Shown in pieces: positions 1 through 12,030 of a stretch of 64,000 bases of DNA; the stretch's first letter is position 1; each line of letters starts with the position of its first letter. The stretch is from NCBI GenBank assembly GCA_028753945.1, contig JAPNXP010000009.1, positions 4,216,001 through 4,280,000 on the forward strand, given 5' to 3'. The stretch is from Hexactinellida sp. DTS-2022. Its lineage: Eukaryota > Porifera > Hexactinellida. The position numbers were made by a program, and so were the translations under genes. A model generated the notes under the pieces. That model was not told the origin of the DNA. It made no database searches and saw nothing but the letters and a program-made list of their open reading frames with translations.

Positions 1-189
1 GAAAAAACAAACAATCGAAAAAAACCGATGAAAATTCATCGATTGCAATCCGTTCGATAAAAATCGAACCAATCCAATCGACAATCCAATCGATGAAAAA
101 TGCAGCAATCCAAAAGATAATCCAATCGATGAAAAAGGCAGCAATCGGCAATCGAAAATCTTCTCGATTGGATTGGATTGGCAACCCTG
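1..189. mobile_element. Right part of a hAT-like MITE cut by the window edge
   Basis: The stretch is built from repeated short motifs around aatcgat and ccaatcgat. It ends in ttggcaaccctg at 178-189, the mirror of a CAGGGTTGCC terminal repeat typical of hAT-type miniature elements. The left end lies outside the window, so the target duplication cannot be tested. It has no coding capacity. Confidence 0.5.
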
Positions 190-1149
190 CTTAAAATGCA
201 TCTTCTAGGCCCTGTACAATCATAAACAATCTTCAGGCCTTCCATCTAACAAACACCCAACCATCGACATTCATTGACTAAGTATTTTATTTTCCAATAG
301 AATACATAAATCATTTTATCATTAACAACGACCCACAATAGATGAGGTACTGTGTATTCAACACAGTAATTTTGGTGTGTTCGTGAAGATAGCAAATAGT
401 TTTATGTTGGTGTGTTAGCGAACACACCAAATTCGCTAATACACTGGAATATTACTTAATAATCCCGCGGGTGATTGGGGTTGAAGGTATAAATAGAAAA
501 AATGATTTTCATCTGAATTTCTATTGAAATTTAATTAACTTTCAGTTTAAAATTTCACATTTCTCGCCAACCGCGAATTCATTATATAAATATATTTACT
601 AATTCATTAAGGCTATCAATAAATAAGGAACTCTTTTGTTAATCATAAACAAACCAGAAATTAAATTCGTTTTAGCAGTTACAAAATAACTGTCAAAAAT
701 TTACTTACCAATTTCATTTATTTCTTACTGTGCTACTACTACTGTATTTCTCGATCAATTATCCGATTGAGCCAACCAAAATCCGATTCAAGCAACCAAC
801 AATAGTTATATATTGGATATAGTGATAATGAATTCAGTTAAATGTTGGATAGTGATTTATTGGATATATATTGGAAATGTATACATGTATCCGCTAGAGA
901 TATTCAAGGCGTATTGCTCTCGGAACTGTTGGAGACAATACATGGTAGAAGGAATTCAGAGAAGTTGCAGGAGTAATCTGAGCCAAACATTTGGTCATAA
1001 TTGCAATAGTTTATCTCTCCTTGCACTTACCATAGTTTGGCCCACAATTGAATAATTGGTCCTTGAGCGCAGAATGTTCTTTTTATGTACGATTTAGACT
1101 TTGAAAGCACAACACAATAGGATTTAACTCGCAACTGTATGGAGGGAGG
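190..1149. other. Gene-free AT-rich stretch with short repeats
   Basis: No coding similarity is seen. A 24-bp perfect palindrome at 407-430 (arms ttggtgtgtt / aacacaccaa) shares its gcgaacacac core with the repeat at 47428-47517 and 56930-57010. The segment around 470-560 (tataaatagaaaaaa, then tttcagttt) resembles 43160-43250, so part of this is an old dispersed repeat. Confidence 0.45.
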
Positions 1150-1570
1150 CGTTTCAACTAGATGCGTGAAGGGATAGAAGCTTCAAGTCGATTTCAATCC
1201 CACGGTGACAGCGAGCATTGCCAAGTACGATAAAGGCTGTGTGAACTGAGCTACTTGGTTCCAATGCAAAACCAACGAGAGATGGAATAAATCCACACTC
1301 TTGAACATAACAGAATCGGACTACGTATTCATCCTGAAGTTGCAACCATTCAGCATGAGTTCTTTACATGCTTTGTTTTCGGTTAATTTCGTCACTTGGA
1401 AGTGATTCAAGTTTTACTGAAATTAAGCATCCGTCAAGATACCGAGCGACGTAGATATCGAAACAGTAATCCCTCGTTCGAGAAGTAGTTTTTTTTCTCA
1501 TCTCTCCAAGAGTTATATTGGGACGGGCTTGAATGGAGATTAAGAGAAGACATATCGAATCTTCGTCCAA
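1150..1570 (-). pseudogene. Decayed IS630/Tc1-like transposase
   Basis: The 1364-1570 reading frame carries an RPNITLGEM helix segment and a later ARYLDGCLISVKLESLP segment, the pattern of the helix-turn-helix and linker region of IS630/Tc1-mariner transposases. Further along the same strand (1154-1345) is LGNARCHRGIEI, which looks like the second catalytic block (normally a DNA-H motif); the expected Asp reads Gly. The middle of the gene is missing or scrambled. The protein would cut and rejoin transposon ends; here it is dead. The assignment rests on motif resemblance only. Confidence 0.5.
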
Positions 1571-3120
1571 TTTGTTCCGTCTTGGAAAACATCGAAGCTT
1601 GGTAGAATATTAAATGATGCTACAAATTCTGTAAGCGGTATCTTTCTTAATGTCATATAATCTGGTCATCTGTATATATGGTACCCTCGACTGATGGGCA
1701 TCGATGTCGTTTGAGTAATTCATCTAAAATTGCTCTCCCACCTGGTGAAATGATAACTCTAGATGATAACTGTAGATCACAGTATGAACTCGAAGGCATA
1801 ATTTATATTTATTATTTGAATATTTAGGATTTTATTTATTTCTACTTGTTTGGTTTATACAAATCAACATACAGTACATCCTAAATCGATAAGCCAATGA
1901 AGATCAAAAGTATTTCAATAGGATAATTGGTTGCCCGAATCAGTGCAAATATACAGAAAACGAAGCGCAGACAGAGTAAACAATACCGAGTATTTCAGAT
2001 GACGTGGTTTGATGACTACAAATGGCTTAGCTACTGTGTTTGCACAAAACAAATTAATTGGTTTATTTTGTCGTAAAGCGTCTTAGAGGTATTTGACAAT
2101 GAATAAAAAGGGAAGGGATTCAATCCTGAATATAGGTTTTGAAAACTGGAAGAAGAGTGGGGCATGATAACAGCCATATTGACGTGAATTATTCAATTTT
2201 ATATTCAAACGTTAAACATTAAAATTGGCACAGAGATAGATAAGTATATTGTAAAAAATCTGGATATTGAGGCATAACAAAAGTTTATATTTTCAAGATG
2301 GTGGCCAAAAGTTCTCGAAAAGAGACAGGCAAAAGCTCTCTCTCGCGAATGCTTTTTAAATGATTTCGTAGAAAGTTTATATACGCAATTGTTGTCAGAT
2401 TATTATGTGGTGAAGAAATTTGCGTCACTAGATAGGGTAAACTATATCTGAGAATGGAATGTCTTGCACTCCAGCGTTGTCAAGGAATTCTCTCCCGAAA
2501 CATGGTAATGTGCCCCCTATAATCGGTAAATCATGCTAATTACGGATGTCAGTATTAAAGATTGATTGAACTTAAGTTGACCAAATTAATTGCGTTTTGT
2601 ATATACGTATACTAGCGCGCTTCGCTTGCTAGGTCGCTTCGCGGCAGAATACAACCAACCAACCGCTTCGCGGTTGCTGTGTGGTTTATATACACCTAAT
2701 ATTGATTATAAATCGTAAATAGGCCTAAAATAGTAGAATTCAACAATGTTAAATTTACTTATTACGTCATCATGCGATAATGAGTAAGCCTAGTGGCAAT
2801 CAGGTGTGACCAACGTGTCCGCATCATTAATGTACATGTTCTATTAATATTTCAGATTTTAATCTCTTAGAGGGCTCCAATTATGTGCGATTAAGTGAAT
2901 TTTAAGGTTTCTCGAAATGTGACAATGACGTCATAACTTGTCGAGGTGTGAGAAATTTTGAGTGGAAACCTCAACTTGTTGGCGGGTGCCAAAAGTTACC
3001 CATATATGCCAAAAATCCCATTTGGAAACGGTCCACTTTCTTCAATCAACTCGTAACATACAAACAAATATATACACATATACACCCAGGTTTGTGTTTT
3101 AATAGCATAGATATGTAAAA
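1571..3120. other. Gene-free stretch
   Basis: No coding region is recognised. A small GC-rich patch at 2613-2685 is rich in gcttcgcgg and its inverted form, which can fold into hairpins; a related gcgac motif recurs near 49855 and 63065. The rest is AT-rich sequence without a visible repeat boundary. Confidence 0.4.
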
Positions 3121-3269
3121 TACAGTAGAACCCCGCATATCGGGGCAGTAGGTTGGGAATTTGCTTTTTCCATTTAAAAATAACCTCGCGTATGGGGCGC
3201 CATTCGCTTATCGGTGCACTCCACCGAGGATTTTTTCTATTGAGTAACATGCTTTTTACGTTTTAACAG

Positions 3270-4535
3270 TTTGGTATTCTTTGTATTGGCAGCTAAGCGT
3301 GACCCACTGACGCTAGAGATTCGTGCTGAGGTAATCGAACTTAGCAAAGCAGTCAGTTCTGAGAGGCAGATCGCCTTGCAGGTGGGAAGTAGCAAGGCGT
3401 TTTGGTCGGCAGGATTCTCAGAGATCAGCGTGACAAGATCGAACAACCTCAAGAAGAAAAACTCGTATAGATAACACTACAGTACTGGGAGATGGAGAAT
3501 GCAGCGTGCTTTTCTTGAGAAGGCAAGAAATAATGGAATCATGGCAATGGGTCCAATGCTGCGCAATCTTGCTCTGCGCGAGGCTGAGAAGCGAAACATA
3601 CAAGTATTATCTGCCTATGAAGGTTGACTGGATCGTATGAACAAACGCCATGGGATTCAAGGGAGACAAATCAGTAGCGATGCGGCATCGGTTAACAAGG
3701 TAGTAGTGATAAACTTTAAGAAACAGATCTCAGAGCTGATCCAAGGTTGCGACCAGAAAGAGGTTTTTAATTGCCATGATACTGGTCTTTACTACAACCA
3801 GTACATAACTCAGTCCCTGGTGTTGCCCGGTAATTCCTGTCATGGCGTTAATACTCAGAAGGAGCGAATCACCCTGCTCTTGGATGGGCGATAAAGTTAA
3901 ACTCCTTATGATCGGCAAGTCTGTCAGACCCAGGTGCCTCCGTGGTGTGGATCATGATAAGATACAATCTCCTATAAAGCCAAGAAAAGCTTGTGGAACG
4001 GAGACATCTCTCCTGGTGGATGAACCAATTTGAAACATTATGTTTCAAGCGGGTCTGAAGGTCCTGCTGTTTATTGACAACGCAAGTGTTCATAAACGGT
4101 ACAAGGAAATCAATATTACAAGGGTGATTGTCTGGCTGTTCCGAGCTTGGCGCAACATCAAGCCAGCAACCATCATGAAGTGCTTCGTGACTGCGGGTTC
4201 TCTGAAGCTGGGGAAATAAATGAGCCACAGGAGGAATCCCTACAGGAGATGTAGGGGATGGAAATGGAAGCTCCGCTCTCGGTTCAGGAAGAACAGATAG
4301 AAATATTCCCCAAAGTTATAGAGCCAGAGGAGCTGTTTTGACAGGTGGTGATTAAATAAAATAACCAGGAGTATGAAGCTGCTATTCATACAAGTACACT
4401 TACCGAGATCTTTAAGCCAGATGAAGATGTGACAGATATCCCAAACAACAAGAGGTGTTGCAGGTACTTGAGACAATCGAGCTATACGCTGCCGGTCATG
4501 GAGAAGACGAAGTGCTGGGAGAAATTTCGATCTAG
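3270..4535 (+). pseudogene. Tigger-like transposase (CENP-B DNA-binding plus DDE_1), decayed
   Basis: Pieces in shifting frames follow the order of a pogo/Tigger transposase. First comes a CENP-B-type helix-turn-helix (KRDPLTLEIRAEVIEL, about 3295-3350). A second DNA-binding block follows with LREAEKRNI and a later RHGIQGRQ (about 3550-3670). The DDE core shows FNCHDTGLYY (3763-3795), KERITLLL (3860-3885), LMIGKSVRPR (3905-3935) and LLFIDNASVH (4055-4090). Several frameshifts and an in-frame stop near 3625 make it non-functional. The family binds the terminal repeats and inserts at TA. Confidence 0.8.
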
Positions 4536-4576
4536 TGTGGTATAGCCAACTTGTTAGCGGAGGGCATACATGGAGG

Positions 4577-4851
4577 CATAGGCGCCAAGTTTGGGGTTTT
4601 GGGGGGGGCCCATATTGCTGATTGGGGGGCTGGAGGTCACTGGGAGCGACCTCCCGGACCTTTCGGTGGATTTAATCTTTGTATGAAAGTGGTCCTTTTG
4701 ATCGACCAAGGGATGATAGAGGGTGAGAATCACGTTTGTTTACTCAATATATCCAGATTTTGTTTCTGAAGAAACAAATCTGGAAATATTTAGCAAACTT
4801 CCCAGTGGGCCCCCCATCTTTGATTATAAGTTCCAAAACTTGACGCCTATG
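4577..4851. mobile_element. hAT-type MITE nested in the Tigger element
   Basis: The terminal inverted repeats are CATAGGCGCCAAG (left) and CTTGACGCCTATG (right). Both flanks carry the 8-bp direct repeat catggagg (4569-4576 and 4852-4859), an exact target duplication of hAT length. The 275 bp are G-rich and non-coding. It belongs with 8040-8368 and 41959-42112, which share the CATAGGCGYC end. Confidence 0.85.
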
Positions 4852-5151
4852 CATGGAGGGGAGGCAAACCACCGTAGACGAGTTTTTCAAGAAAAATATT
4901 CCATGATTATCACAACGTTATGACTTCTAGTTGTAGGTAGAAGTATAATATGAAATTGTAATGTGTAGTACTGTTAAATATCAGCCTAAACTCTAGGTTT
5001 TGACTATCTGTGTTTTGTTGTGTAGGTGCTAACTTAATTATTTTCACCAAACATATTGGAGTTCTCTTAGAATCCCGCATATCGGGGCACTTCCTCGTAT
5101 CTGGGCGCTGGGCGCTTGGACGGAGGAGCCCCAATACGCGGGGTTCCACTG

Positions 5152-5825
5152 TGTATACAATTGGATTAATCAAAAGTATGCAATTTCGGAAATAATGTAG
5201 GTGAAAATCAAATCGCAAACCTCAATATGTGAGATGAGGAAACCTAAGTTGATTAATAAGCATCTTGCTGATAATCCATCAGTACGCATTATACGCCAAA
5301 TCTACGATGAACAAGGGATGTTTTCAAAGTAAATTAAGTATTATATTGTTAAATCTTATTGGAAATATAAGAGGCTAGCAAATAATTAATTTGTACTAGT
5401 ATACAGTCTACACTATAAGTCGATTAACAATAAAAGAATAACGACTAGACCCAAAGTTGTTCAAAGCAAATTCCATGAGCGCGATTATATAAGTAGGTAT
5501 ACGTAAGATACGTATTACATTACACGTATTATACGTAATACGTTCCAAATAAAATAAGTATTAAACTACTAAGCAATATATTATGGACAAGCAAACATAC
5601 AACAGACAACAATTGTGCTTTTAATATATAGATACATGCACTGCTAAATACATAAGTGACTTTCTGCACTTGCTATTTTTAATATCGTTAGAAAATATTT
5701 CCCTTACTTACATATTACTGTCTAAATTAAACAATAACCTTATGTATCTTCTACATCGGCTGTTTTCTCAGACATATTGCACATTCTGGAATGTCATCTA
5801 GTCAAAGATTCAACATAGATGATCC
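5152..5825. repeat. Gene-free; holds one copy of a ~265-bp dispersed repeat
   Basis: The segment 5268-5530 (atccatcagtacgca ... ccatgagcgcgat ... acgtattaca) is closely repeated in the same orientation at 25822-26070. Both copies end in palindromic tacgta-rich sequence. A second short motif at 5603-5640 (agacaacaattg then cttttaatatatagata) recurs at 62003-62037. No coding capacity. Confidence 0.6.
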
Positions 5826-6320
5826 AGAGCGTCTGAGGTCGTCATTGTCTGTGTATCAAACTGAAATTCACTAGAACTTGTGTGTTATCTGCCAAGAGGA
5901 CAATGCAAAGCAGTTAACATGTCCTTCGCACTCGAAAGAAAATTGACGTTGGGAGTGGATACACTTCACTGGCTGAAAATCTAATGAAATTCAGCGAACT
6001 GGTTCAACTTCCACATACACTGAAAATAGATAGACTGGATGAAGAGGTCGGCATTGAAGCCGCCATGGTTGTAGAAAAAATAGTATAATAAAAATTCAAA
6101 TTCAAATTCAACAACACTATGCTGAAGAGAGCAGTAAAACGGGCAATAGAAACTGAAGGTCATTGCCAGGATGGAGACGAAGCAGGTGTATACAAGCAGA
6201 TGTAGTCAGTTTCTGAGAATGGCGTTCAAGAAATATTTTTTTTCTTCTGAAACAAGTAGGATATCTTTTCCTTTCCTGTGGGGGCTCATTTCTGGAATCT
6301 GTGACAGGAGTCATTCGTTT
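5826..6320 (+). pseudogene. Decayed zinc-binding N-terminal domain of a transposon-associated protein
   Basis: Joined by eye across frames, the stretch shows a CVICQEDNAKQLTCP knuckle (about 5880-5925), then YTSLAENLMKFSELVQLP and LDEEVGIEA (5960-6060), then SRCSQFLRM and a decayed second knuckle (6195-6260). From memory this order occurs in repeat-associated proteins of many invertebrates. It contains stops and frameshifts and no partner domain is visible downstream. The family name and function are not known to me. Confidence 0.4.
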
Positions 6321-6689
6321 TCTAAATGTACAAAAGTAGTAAACGAATAACAGTTTTAATTTAATATTCGCTTAAAATAATATTCGTTAAATCATTTCGA
6401 ACGAATCGGTTTTGACGTTTCAGCCTTATTCAAAACTGTATTCAGGTTTTCTTAATTATGATCCATTTTTGATAAACCGAAACAAATATTTAATGGGCTC
6501 ATTATCATGTTAATTTGGTTAACCCCTCAAAATTTTTTGACATTGCAATAATTATGGAAAATTATCAACCTGATTTATTGAAATTAGTTGTTTGCTTAGC
6601 TTAGATGATATGTTTTGTTTGTGTGTGATAATCAATTATAATAATGAACTTCAGACATTCTGAATCATAGCAAAGTTTTAGTAATTGTC

Positions 6690-6825
6690 TAGTAATTTGT
6701 AATAGTAATAGTAATAGTAATATATTACATATAAAAATAATGTAATTTTAATAGTACGTGTAATAGTAAAAGGAAAATATAAGTAATATTAATGGTAATA
6801 TTACTAATATATTACATTTCAGAGT
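6690..6825. repeat. Simple repeat, (TAATAG)-like
   Basis: Runs of taatag, aatagt and taatatta variants, including atattac inverted copies, make a degenerate microsatellite. Confidence 0.8.
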
Positions 6826-6857
6826 AATTGACACCAGCCTGATTGATTTTGTTAGAG

Positions 6858-7396
6858 TACCTCGCTTGCACCCCGTGCATATTTCCCGGCATGACGTTGG
6901 GACCGTAATAGGCTCGAGCTACAAGCCCATGCAGAGGAAGCCCAATCCTGAGAGGGATTCTGCGGTCAGGTTCTCCACTATTGTGACGCAGAGAAAATAG
7001 CCGCGGTTACGCCCTCACGAAAAATTGCTTAATAGTGGAGATCTGATAATTTTTTCCCAAATCAGTGGGTTCATCCTCCATCACAGAGTAGAATCTAGAT
7101 TCGCGAACTTGAGAGCAGACGTCTCCATGAATCGCTCAGCTTGGATCTGCACAACTTATTTGTATGGACGGATACGTGTAGTCATAACGGCCTTGTTATA
7201 TGATGAATTTTACAATGGGATCATATCTGGCAATGAAAATTTCGATGAAATTGCCTATATTCTCCCTATGGATGGATCCCTTCATCATGACCGCGCAAAG
7301 ACACCGCCTGGCGTCCATAGACATTCACAATTCGGGAAGAGTCCCAAGAACAGTTTTCCGAGTGTTTTTTTCTTGTATCCTTGCATAACAAACTAG
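6858..7396 (+). pseudogene. Unassigned possible coding remnant
   Basis: A single frame runs from about 6858 to 7396 with one in-frame TAG near 7000. Its composition is more GC-rich and protein-like than the surroundings (for example VIGSSYKPMQRKPNPERDS before the stop). I recognise no domain. It may be a transposon fragment or chance; no start codon is defensible. Confidence 0.25.
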
Positions 7397-7611
7397 GTAT
7401 GTCATTATTTTCCTGCAACTTTTGCTAATCAACTAATGCTATTTTGGCCATACGATTAGTTTGATTCAGAGTATGTTGACGATTTACTATGCCGATTACT
7501 ATGTAGTGGGTCAGCATTGAAATCACCACCTTTATTGTTATAATTAGTGTTCTCAATAAGACAATTCCGTGACCAGAGATTTAATTTGATGGGGTTAAAA
7601 TTGGCAATAAG
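7397..7611. other. Short gene-free spacer
   Basis: AT-rich sequence between the unassigned remnant and the next MITE; nothing is recognised in it. Confidence 0.4.
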
Positions 7612-7619
7612 GTGTAGAA

Positions 7620-7868
7620 CAGGGGTGTGCAAGCTGCGGCCCGCGAAGTAATCCTAACAATCATAGATCTCACACTAAGGAACACATATGTGACCTTGTG
7701 ACAATATTTCTCTTAGTCTAAACACTTAATCATTCTAATTATTCAAAATTTAAACAATGTTTTCTTCTAATCTAAATCTGAAGATTCGAAAACTATCCGA
7801 ATCGCAGCCCGTGAACAGATCTGAGAAGCACAATGCGGCCCAGTGTTAAAAGAGGTTGCACACACCTG
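7620..7868. mobile_element. hAT MITE with CAGGGGTGTGCAA ends
   Basis: The left end is CAGGGGTGTGCAAGCTGCGG and the right end is TTGCACACACCTG. The 8-bp target duplication gtgtagaa is exact at 7612-7619 and 7869-7876. The 249 bp are non-coding; ends and duplication length fit a non-autonomous hAT element. Confidence 0.9.
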
Positions 7869-8039
7869 GTGTAGAATGACAGTCAAATTTGCACATGGGA
7901 CTACGAATATTGATTACAAAATATTGGGAACATTTTTAATAAAATCTGTATGGTAAATAACTTAAAAAGTGTTATAATAAACCCCCATTTTATTTGAACA
8001 ATGGATTCGCCATAAATATTGCGTCTGATGAGTTAATAC

Positions 8040-8368
8040 TATCAGCGTTGTTGCAAGGGGGGCGGGGGGAGGGGGGCAGCATAGGTCTCGCCCCCCCCCC
8101 CCCCCCCCGACCAGATTTCGTGCCCTCAGCTGGCGTTTGTCTTGAAAATCAATTGAAACAGTGGAGGATAACAGCTTTATATTTTGCCCCAAATTTCAAG
8201 TTGCATAAAGCTTTCTCAGTAAATTTACATCTCACTTACGTTATTAATTTAAAAATTACGTGTGATTTTTGCGTATTAATTACAACATAAAATAAATGTC
8301 TTTTAAATGTTCTCTGGCTGCACCCCTCCCTCAGATTTTTAGAAAAATTGGAAAGTTCGACGCCTATG
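8040..8368. mobile_element. hAT-type MITE, CATAGGCG family
   Basis: The right end reads GAAAGTTCGACGCCTATG and the left end is a degenerate inverted copy starting TATCAGCGTTG. The flanks carry an exact 8-bp duplication, gttaatac, at 8032-8039 and 8369-8376. The interior has long runs of G and C around 8057-8108. Left-end decay suggests an older insertion than 4577-4851. Confidence 0.75.
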
Positions 8369-8610
8369 GTTAATACAATTTTCATATTGGCAAGTAACTG
8401 CCATAAATGGGGTGTGAACTCTTCGTTTATACACACTTCAGTTTGAGTTTAACAGTTAAAATCTGATTCTATTGTTTCAACTTGAGATAATTATATTGAT
8501 TGTAATTATGAGGTCTAGTTAGCGTAATTGAGAAAAGTACTAACGGTCGGTTCAACTTCTACCAAAAGGAAAAGCAGCCTTTCCTCCTTTCTAGGATTAA
8601 AATAAATTTA
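8369..8610. other. Short gene-free spacer
   Basis: AT-rich sequence between the MITE and the pogo-type fragment; nothing recognised. Confidence 0.4.
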
Positions 8611-8710
8611 CAGTCGACTACGCAAAATAGAGCCACCTCGGGACCAGGTTGTTTTGACCCGATTAAGTGGAGAAACGGATTAACACAAAATATGTAAGCC
8701 AAATTGTAAC
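8611..8710. mobile_element. Truncated pogo-type MITE
   Basis: The sequence from cagtcgacta through tagagccacctcgggacc to gattaagtggaga matches the left half of the intact MITE at 23272-23456. It stops abruptly against gypsy reverse-transcriptase sequence at about 8711; the right half is absent here. Confidence 0.7.
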
Positions 8711-9693
8711 GAGATGTTGGTCATGCCGTTTGGCATGGTAAACTCAGGCGCTACTTTTCAGAGAGTAATGGATCGGACGTTACAGGGTATCAAATTTGCG
8801 GAGTTACGTGGACGACGTCCTAATTTTTTCCGAGACGTTGAACGATCATATCGAACACCTACGAAGCGTTTTTAGGCGCCTCCATGACGGGGACATTCAA
8901 CTACGGAAGGACAAGTGCCGCCTAACACACCTGGAATGTGAGTTTCTGGCCCATCACATCTCTAGCTCCGGCAGGAGACCGGTCATGTCGTATATCGACA
9001 AAGTGAAGTCATTCACAATACCAGAATCTGTTAGAGAACTCCAACGGTTCTTAGGAACCGTCAATTACTATCGCTGTTATATATCAAGGATGGCTGAGAT
9101 TGCGCATCCATTATACGTATTGACAGAGAAGGGCACACGGTGGGATTGGACTCCTGAATGTGAAAGTTCTTTCATGACGCTACGGGACAAGTTGTTGGAG
9201 GAGCCTGTAATTTTGGCTTTCCCCGACTGGAAGAGTACCTTTTACGTCGAGGCAGATGCAAGCGCTACAAGAATTGGCTCTGTACTTTCGCAAAAGGACT
9301 CTTCAACTGGCAAGTTACGCCCGATTTGTTATCATTCTTCTTCCTTGAGCCCAACTCAGAAGAATTACAGTGCAGGGCAGTTGGAGGCGTGGGCCCTGAT
9401 ATCTGCGGGAGGAAGTGGTCGGTATATTTGAGAGCAGCAAACGATTTAGTGTTCCTCTCGGATCATTGTCCTCTTCAATGGCTGAGACGTCAGAAGGATC
9501 CACGTCACATGTATGCGAATGGATTTTGGAGTTGGAAGAACTATCTTATCGGATAGAATATCGTCCAGGAAACCAGAACAAAACGGCAGACTATCTCAGC
9601 TGGGTACCTCTGGAACATGAGGCAGAATTTGAAGGCCATGTGTACATACTTGGCACATCAAACAGAATTCGGAGACGGATCGTCACGAAGTAA
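8711..9693 (+). pseudogene. Gypsy pol: reverse transcriptase and RNase H part, broken
   Basis: The first frame (8711-8798) holds the VMPFGMVNSGATFQ block of gypsy reverse transcriptase. A frameshift near 8798 precedes the catalytic YVDDVLIFSE motif (8802-8830). The thumb/connection segment FLGTVNYYR and the RNase H start EADASATRIGSVLS (9250-9290) follow. Another shift near 9400-9430 leads to LSDHCPLQWL and IEYRPGNQNKTADYLS (9550-9600). The frame ends at a TAA at 9691-9693. The enzyme would copy element RNA to DNA; the breaks rule out function. Confidence 0.88.
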
Positions 9694-11251
9694 GTGGCAG
9701 ATCCGGTGATACAGAATGCTGTTCAACAATTGCAGAACGAAGGGACTATTATGACAGGTCAACTAAAAAGGGTTACGAATCATTTACGTATTGACGGACA
9801 GATATTGTATTTCGATCATAGGTTAGTAGTACCTATGAATCAAAGAAAGGAGATACTGAGGGAAGTACACGCACAAGGACATTTTGGAGCTGCAGGTACC
9901 CTGGAAGCCCTGAGACGGAACTACTTTTGGTCAAAAATGGCAAGAGATGCGAAACTGTTCTGTCAGGAATGCATAATATGTCAGCGAGTTAAGCCATCGT
10001 GTCGATCGAGGGAACCAATAGAACCAATGTCATCCGAAAGGATTGTCCTGGAGCTGCTATAGGGGTTGAAATTGGTACGCTCCCATGGGGCGATGGCGAA
10101 TATAGATATTTTCTAGTGATGGTCGACCTCTTCACACGCCATGTTGAGTTAATGCCACTTCACGACCAAACAGCTGGTAGTGTAATCGCTGCCTTTGAAC
10201 AAGGTTGGATTTATAAGGGCCATGGCGTTCCGGAAATCGTGGTTACTGACCAAGGTTCACAGCTCGATGGCTCCGAGTTCCGGAAGTTTTATACACCTCT
10301 AAATATTGATAAACGCCACACCACACCTTACCATCCGCAATGCGATGGTATGGCGGAAAGGAACGTCGGGTTCATCAAGCAAGTCTTACTTTGTCTGATG
10401 TTGGATCGACAATTAGCTAAAGGTTCTTGGCCTGCGTTACTTCAAGAGGCGAGCTTTCACTGTACTTCATGGCAAATGCGTCCAGTAGAGTTTCACCGTA
10501 TAAATTGACATACGGCAGACAACCTCGGTCACCCATAGACTTGTGGTGTAGAAACCTTGGAAGTGGTACTCAGAATTCACATGGTGAATACCTTGATACG
10601 TTAAGGACGACACAGACAGAATTGCACGCCTTGGCAAAAGAAAACATTGAACAAACTTTAACAAAGGCTAGGGAGTCGTTGAATGCTGGAAGGTCAAGTT
10701 CAGTAGTTGGAAAGGGAGACAATGTGATGCTACGAAATTGGGCCAGACATGACTCTTTGGACCAGAGATACGAGGGACCGTACGAAGTCTTAGACAGAAA
10801 AGGACCTGACGTGAAGATCAAAATTCAGAGACAGCTCCGAAACAGAACTGGGGGCGCTCGAATTCAGCATCGCACAAAATGGATCCATCTGGATAGGTGC
10901 AAAGTGTATCATGGTTCTTCAAGTGCAGTGGATGTACCGGCTCTGGGACAGGTAGACAATGAACGAGGGGAGGAGATAGCCCCCAACGAGGAGATGGGTA
11001 TACAATTTGCAGAGATCCAAAATGAACAATAAATTAGGGATGATTTGGATAGTGATGCTGTAGTGGTTACCCAGGACATAAACCTAAAAGTTACGGAGGA
11101 TGAGGTCAGTTTGATGGAGAGAAGGTATCCCGAAAGAAATAGAAGACCTAGGCAGCACTATGGAGAGGTAGTCTCATGGGATCAAGTCCCCAAGAGAGGT
11201 GCAAGAAAGTCGAGTGGGAAGAAAATACTTGATAGGCAAGAGATTAGTTAA
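9694..11251 (+). pseudogene. Gypsy pol: integrase part, broken
   Basis: In the same frame after the stop is the integrase zinc finger (HAQGHFGAAGTLEALRR ... CQECIICQRVKPS, about 9865-9995). A frameshift near 10030-10060 leads to the core with its acidic triad: VDLFTRHVE (10120), TDQGSQLDG (10235) and GMAERNVG (10350). A second shift near 10430-10500 leads to the C-terminal part with LDQRYEGPYEVLDRKG (10755-10800), a GPY-type module. A stop at 11030-11032 is followed by 73 more in-frame codons. The core order and D..D..E spacing are those of gypsy elements. Confidence 0.88.
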
Positions 11252-11261
11252 AAGGGGGTGA
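11252..11261 (+). promoter_or_regulatory. Polypurine tract before the LTR
   Basis: The run aaagggggtga directly precedes the TGTAAG start of the LTR, the expected site of plus-strand priming. Confidence 0.6.
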
Positions 11262-12009
11262 TGTAAGAGATATTATAATAACATAGTTAGTAACATTGTT
11301 TGTTAGTGAACCATAGCAGTAGTTAGTTAGATCAATACACTTGAGATCTGTACAGCTGAGGTAACTTTTAGTTAGTATCAGAGATTACTGAATTAGATTT
11401 CTATACTATTACTCACTTGTATTATTGAACTATATATATTGTTAACGAGCATTCGATAGTACTTATAAAACTATAAACCTGTGAAAGGTTGATCAGGTTG
11501 TTGTCTCTTCAGTCAGTTCAGAGCGATTCAAGCTGGATCTAAATAATTTTCAAAGTTTCTCATCAAAGGAGAAATGGCCACTCGCGGCTTGGTATCTTCT
11601 TATCGAAAAGTGAAAAACATTTATCTTCTTGAACAAGGCATTTGCAACTCGAGACGTCGAATAGAACATTAAATTCGGAAATAATAGCCTGGATACGTTC
11701 AAGTTTTCGCGTGTTTTGGGACTTTTCCCGTGGTATTTAGTTCTCTCAATAACACCAGAATTGATGTATTGTTTTATTTTGATCTTAGATATTGTTTGTA
11801 TAGAAAGTTTTATCTATAGGCATTAATACTTATGTAAGTTGTTTTGTCTCAAGTGGATTTTGAATTTAAATTTCTAAGCATTCTGTATTGAATGTACAGA
11901 ACTAGTTTAGTGTGAGTAGGTTTTCTGTAATGGGTCTAGGGTATCAAACACAGGATGAAATACTTCTATGTGTGATTTCTGCCATATTAGAAGTCTAATA
12001 AATGACAGC
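11262..12009 (+). repeat. Gypsy LTR (single copy)
   Basis: It begins TGTAAGAGATA right after the purine tract and is taken to end in ACAGCA, 748 bp. A TATA-like tataaaa occurs near 11463 and an AATAAA at 11997-12002. The second LTR of the element is not in the window, so the borders come only from the flanking tract and the downstream PBS-like site. Confidence 0.65.
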
Positions 12010-12012
12010 AAA

Positions 12013-12030
12013 TTGGCGACCCACTATCAC
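12013..12030 (+). promoter_or_regulatory. Primer-binding-site-like sequence downstream of the LTR
   Basis: TGGCGACCC begins three bases after the LTR end. TGG matches the CCA end of any tRNA, and TGGCGAC is the usual start of a serine-tRNA primer site. This normally follows a 5' LTR, not a 3' LTR. Confidence 0.45.

Larger units (their letters stand above)
3123..5151 (+). mobile_element. Tigger/pogo-type DNA transposon, near full length
   Basis: The ends are inverted repeats beginning CAGTAGAACCCCGC on the left and ending GCGGGGTTCCACTG on the right, with a further ggggca-rich inner repeat. The left end abuts TA (3121-3122), the pogo/Tigger target; the right flank reads TG, one change from TA. 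Total length is about 2.0 kb. Inside are a decayed CENP-B/DDE transposase and a nested 275-bp MITE (4577-4851). The element at 32663-33190 is an internally deleted copy of the same family. Confidence 0.85.
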
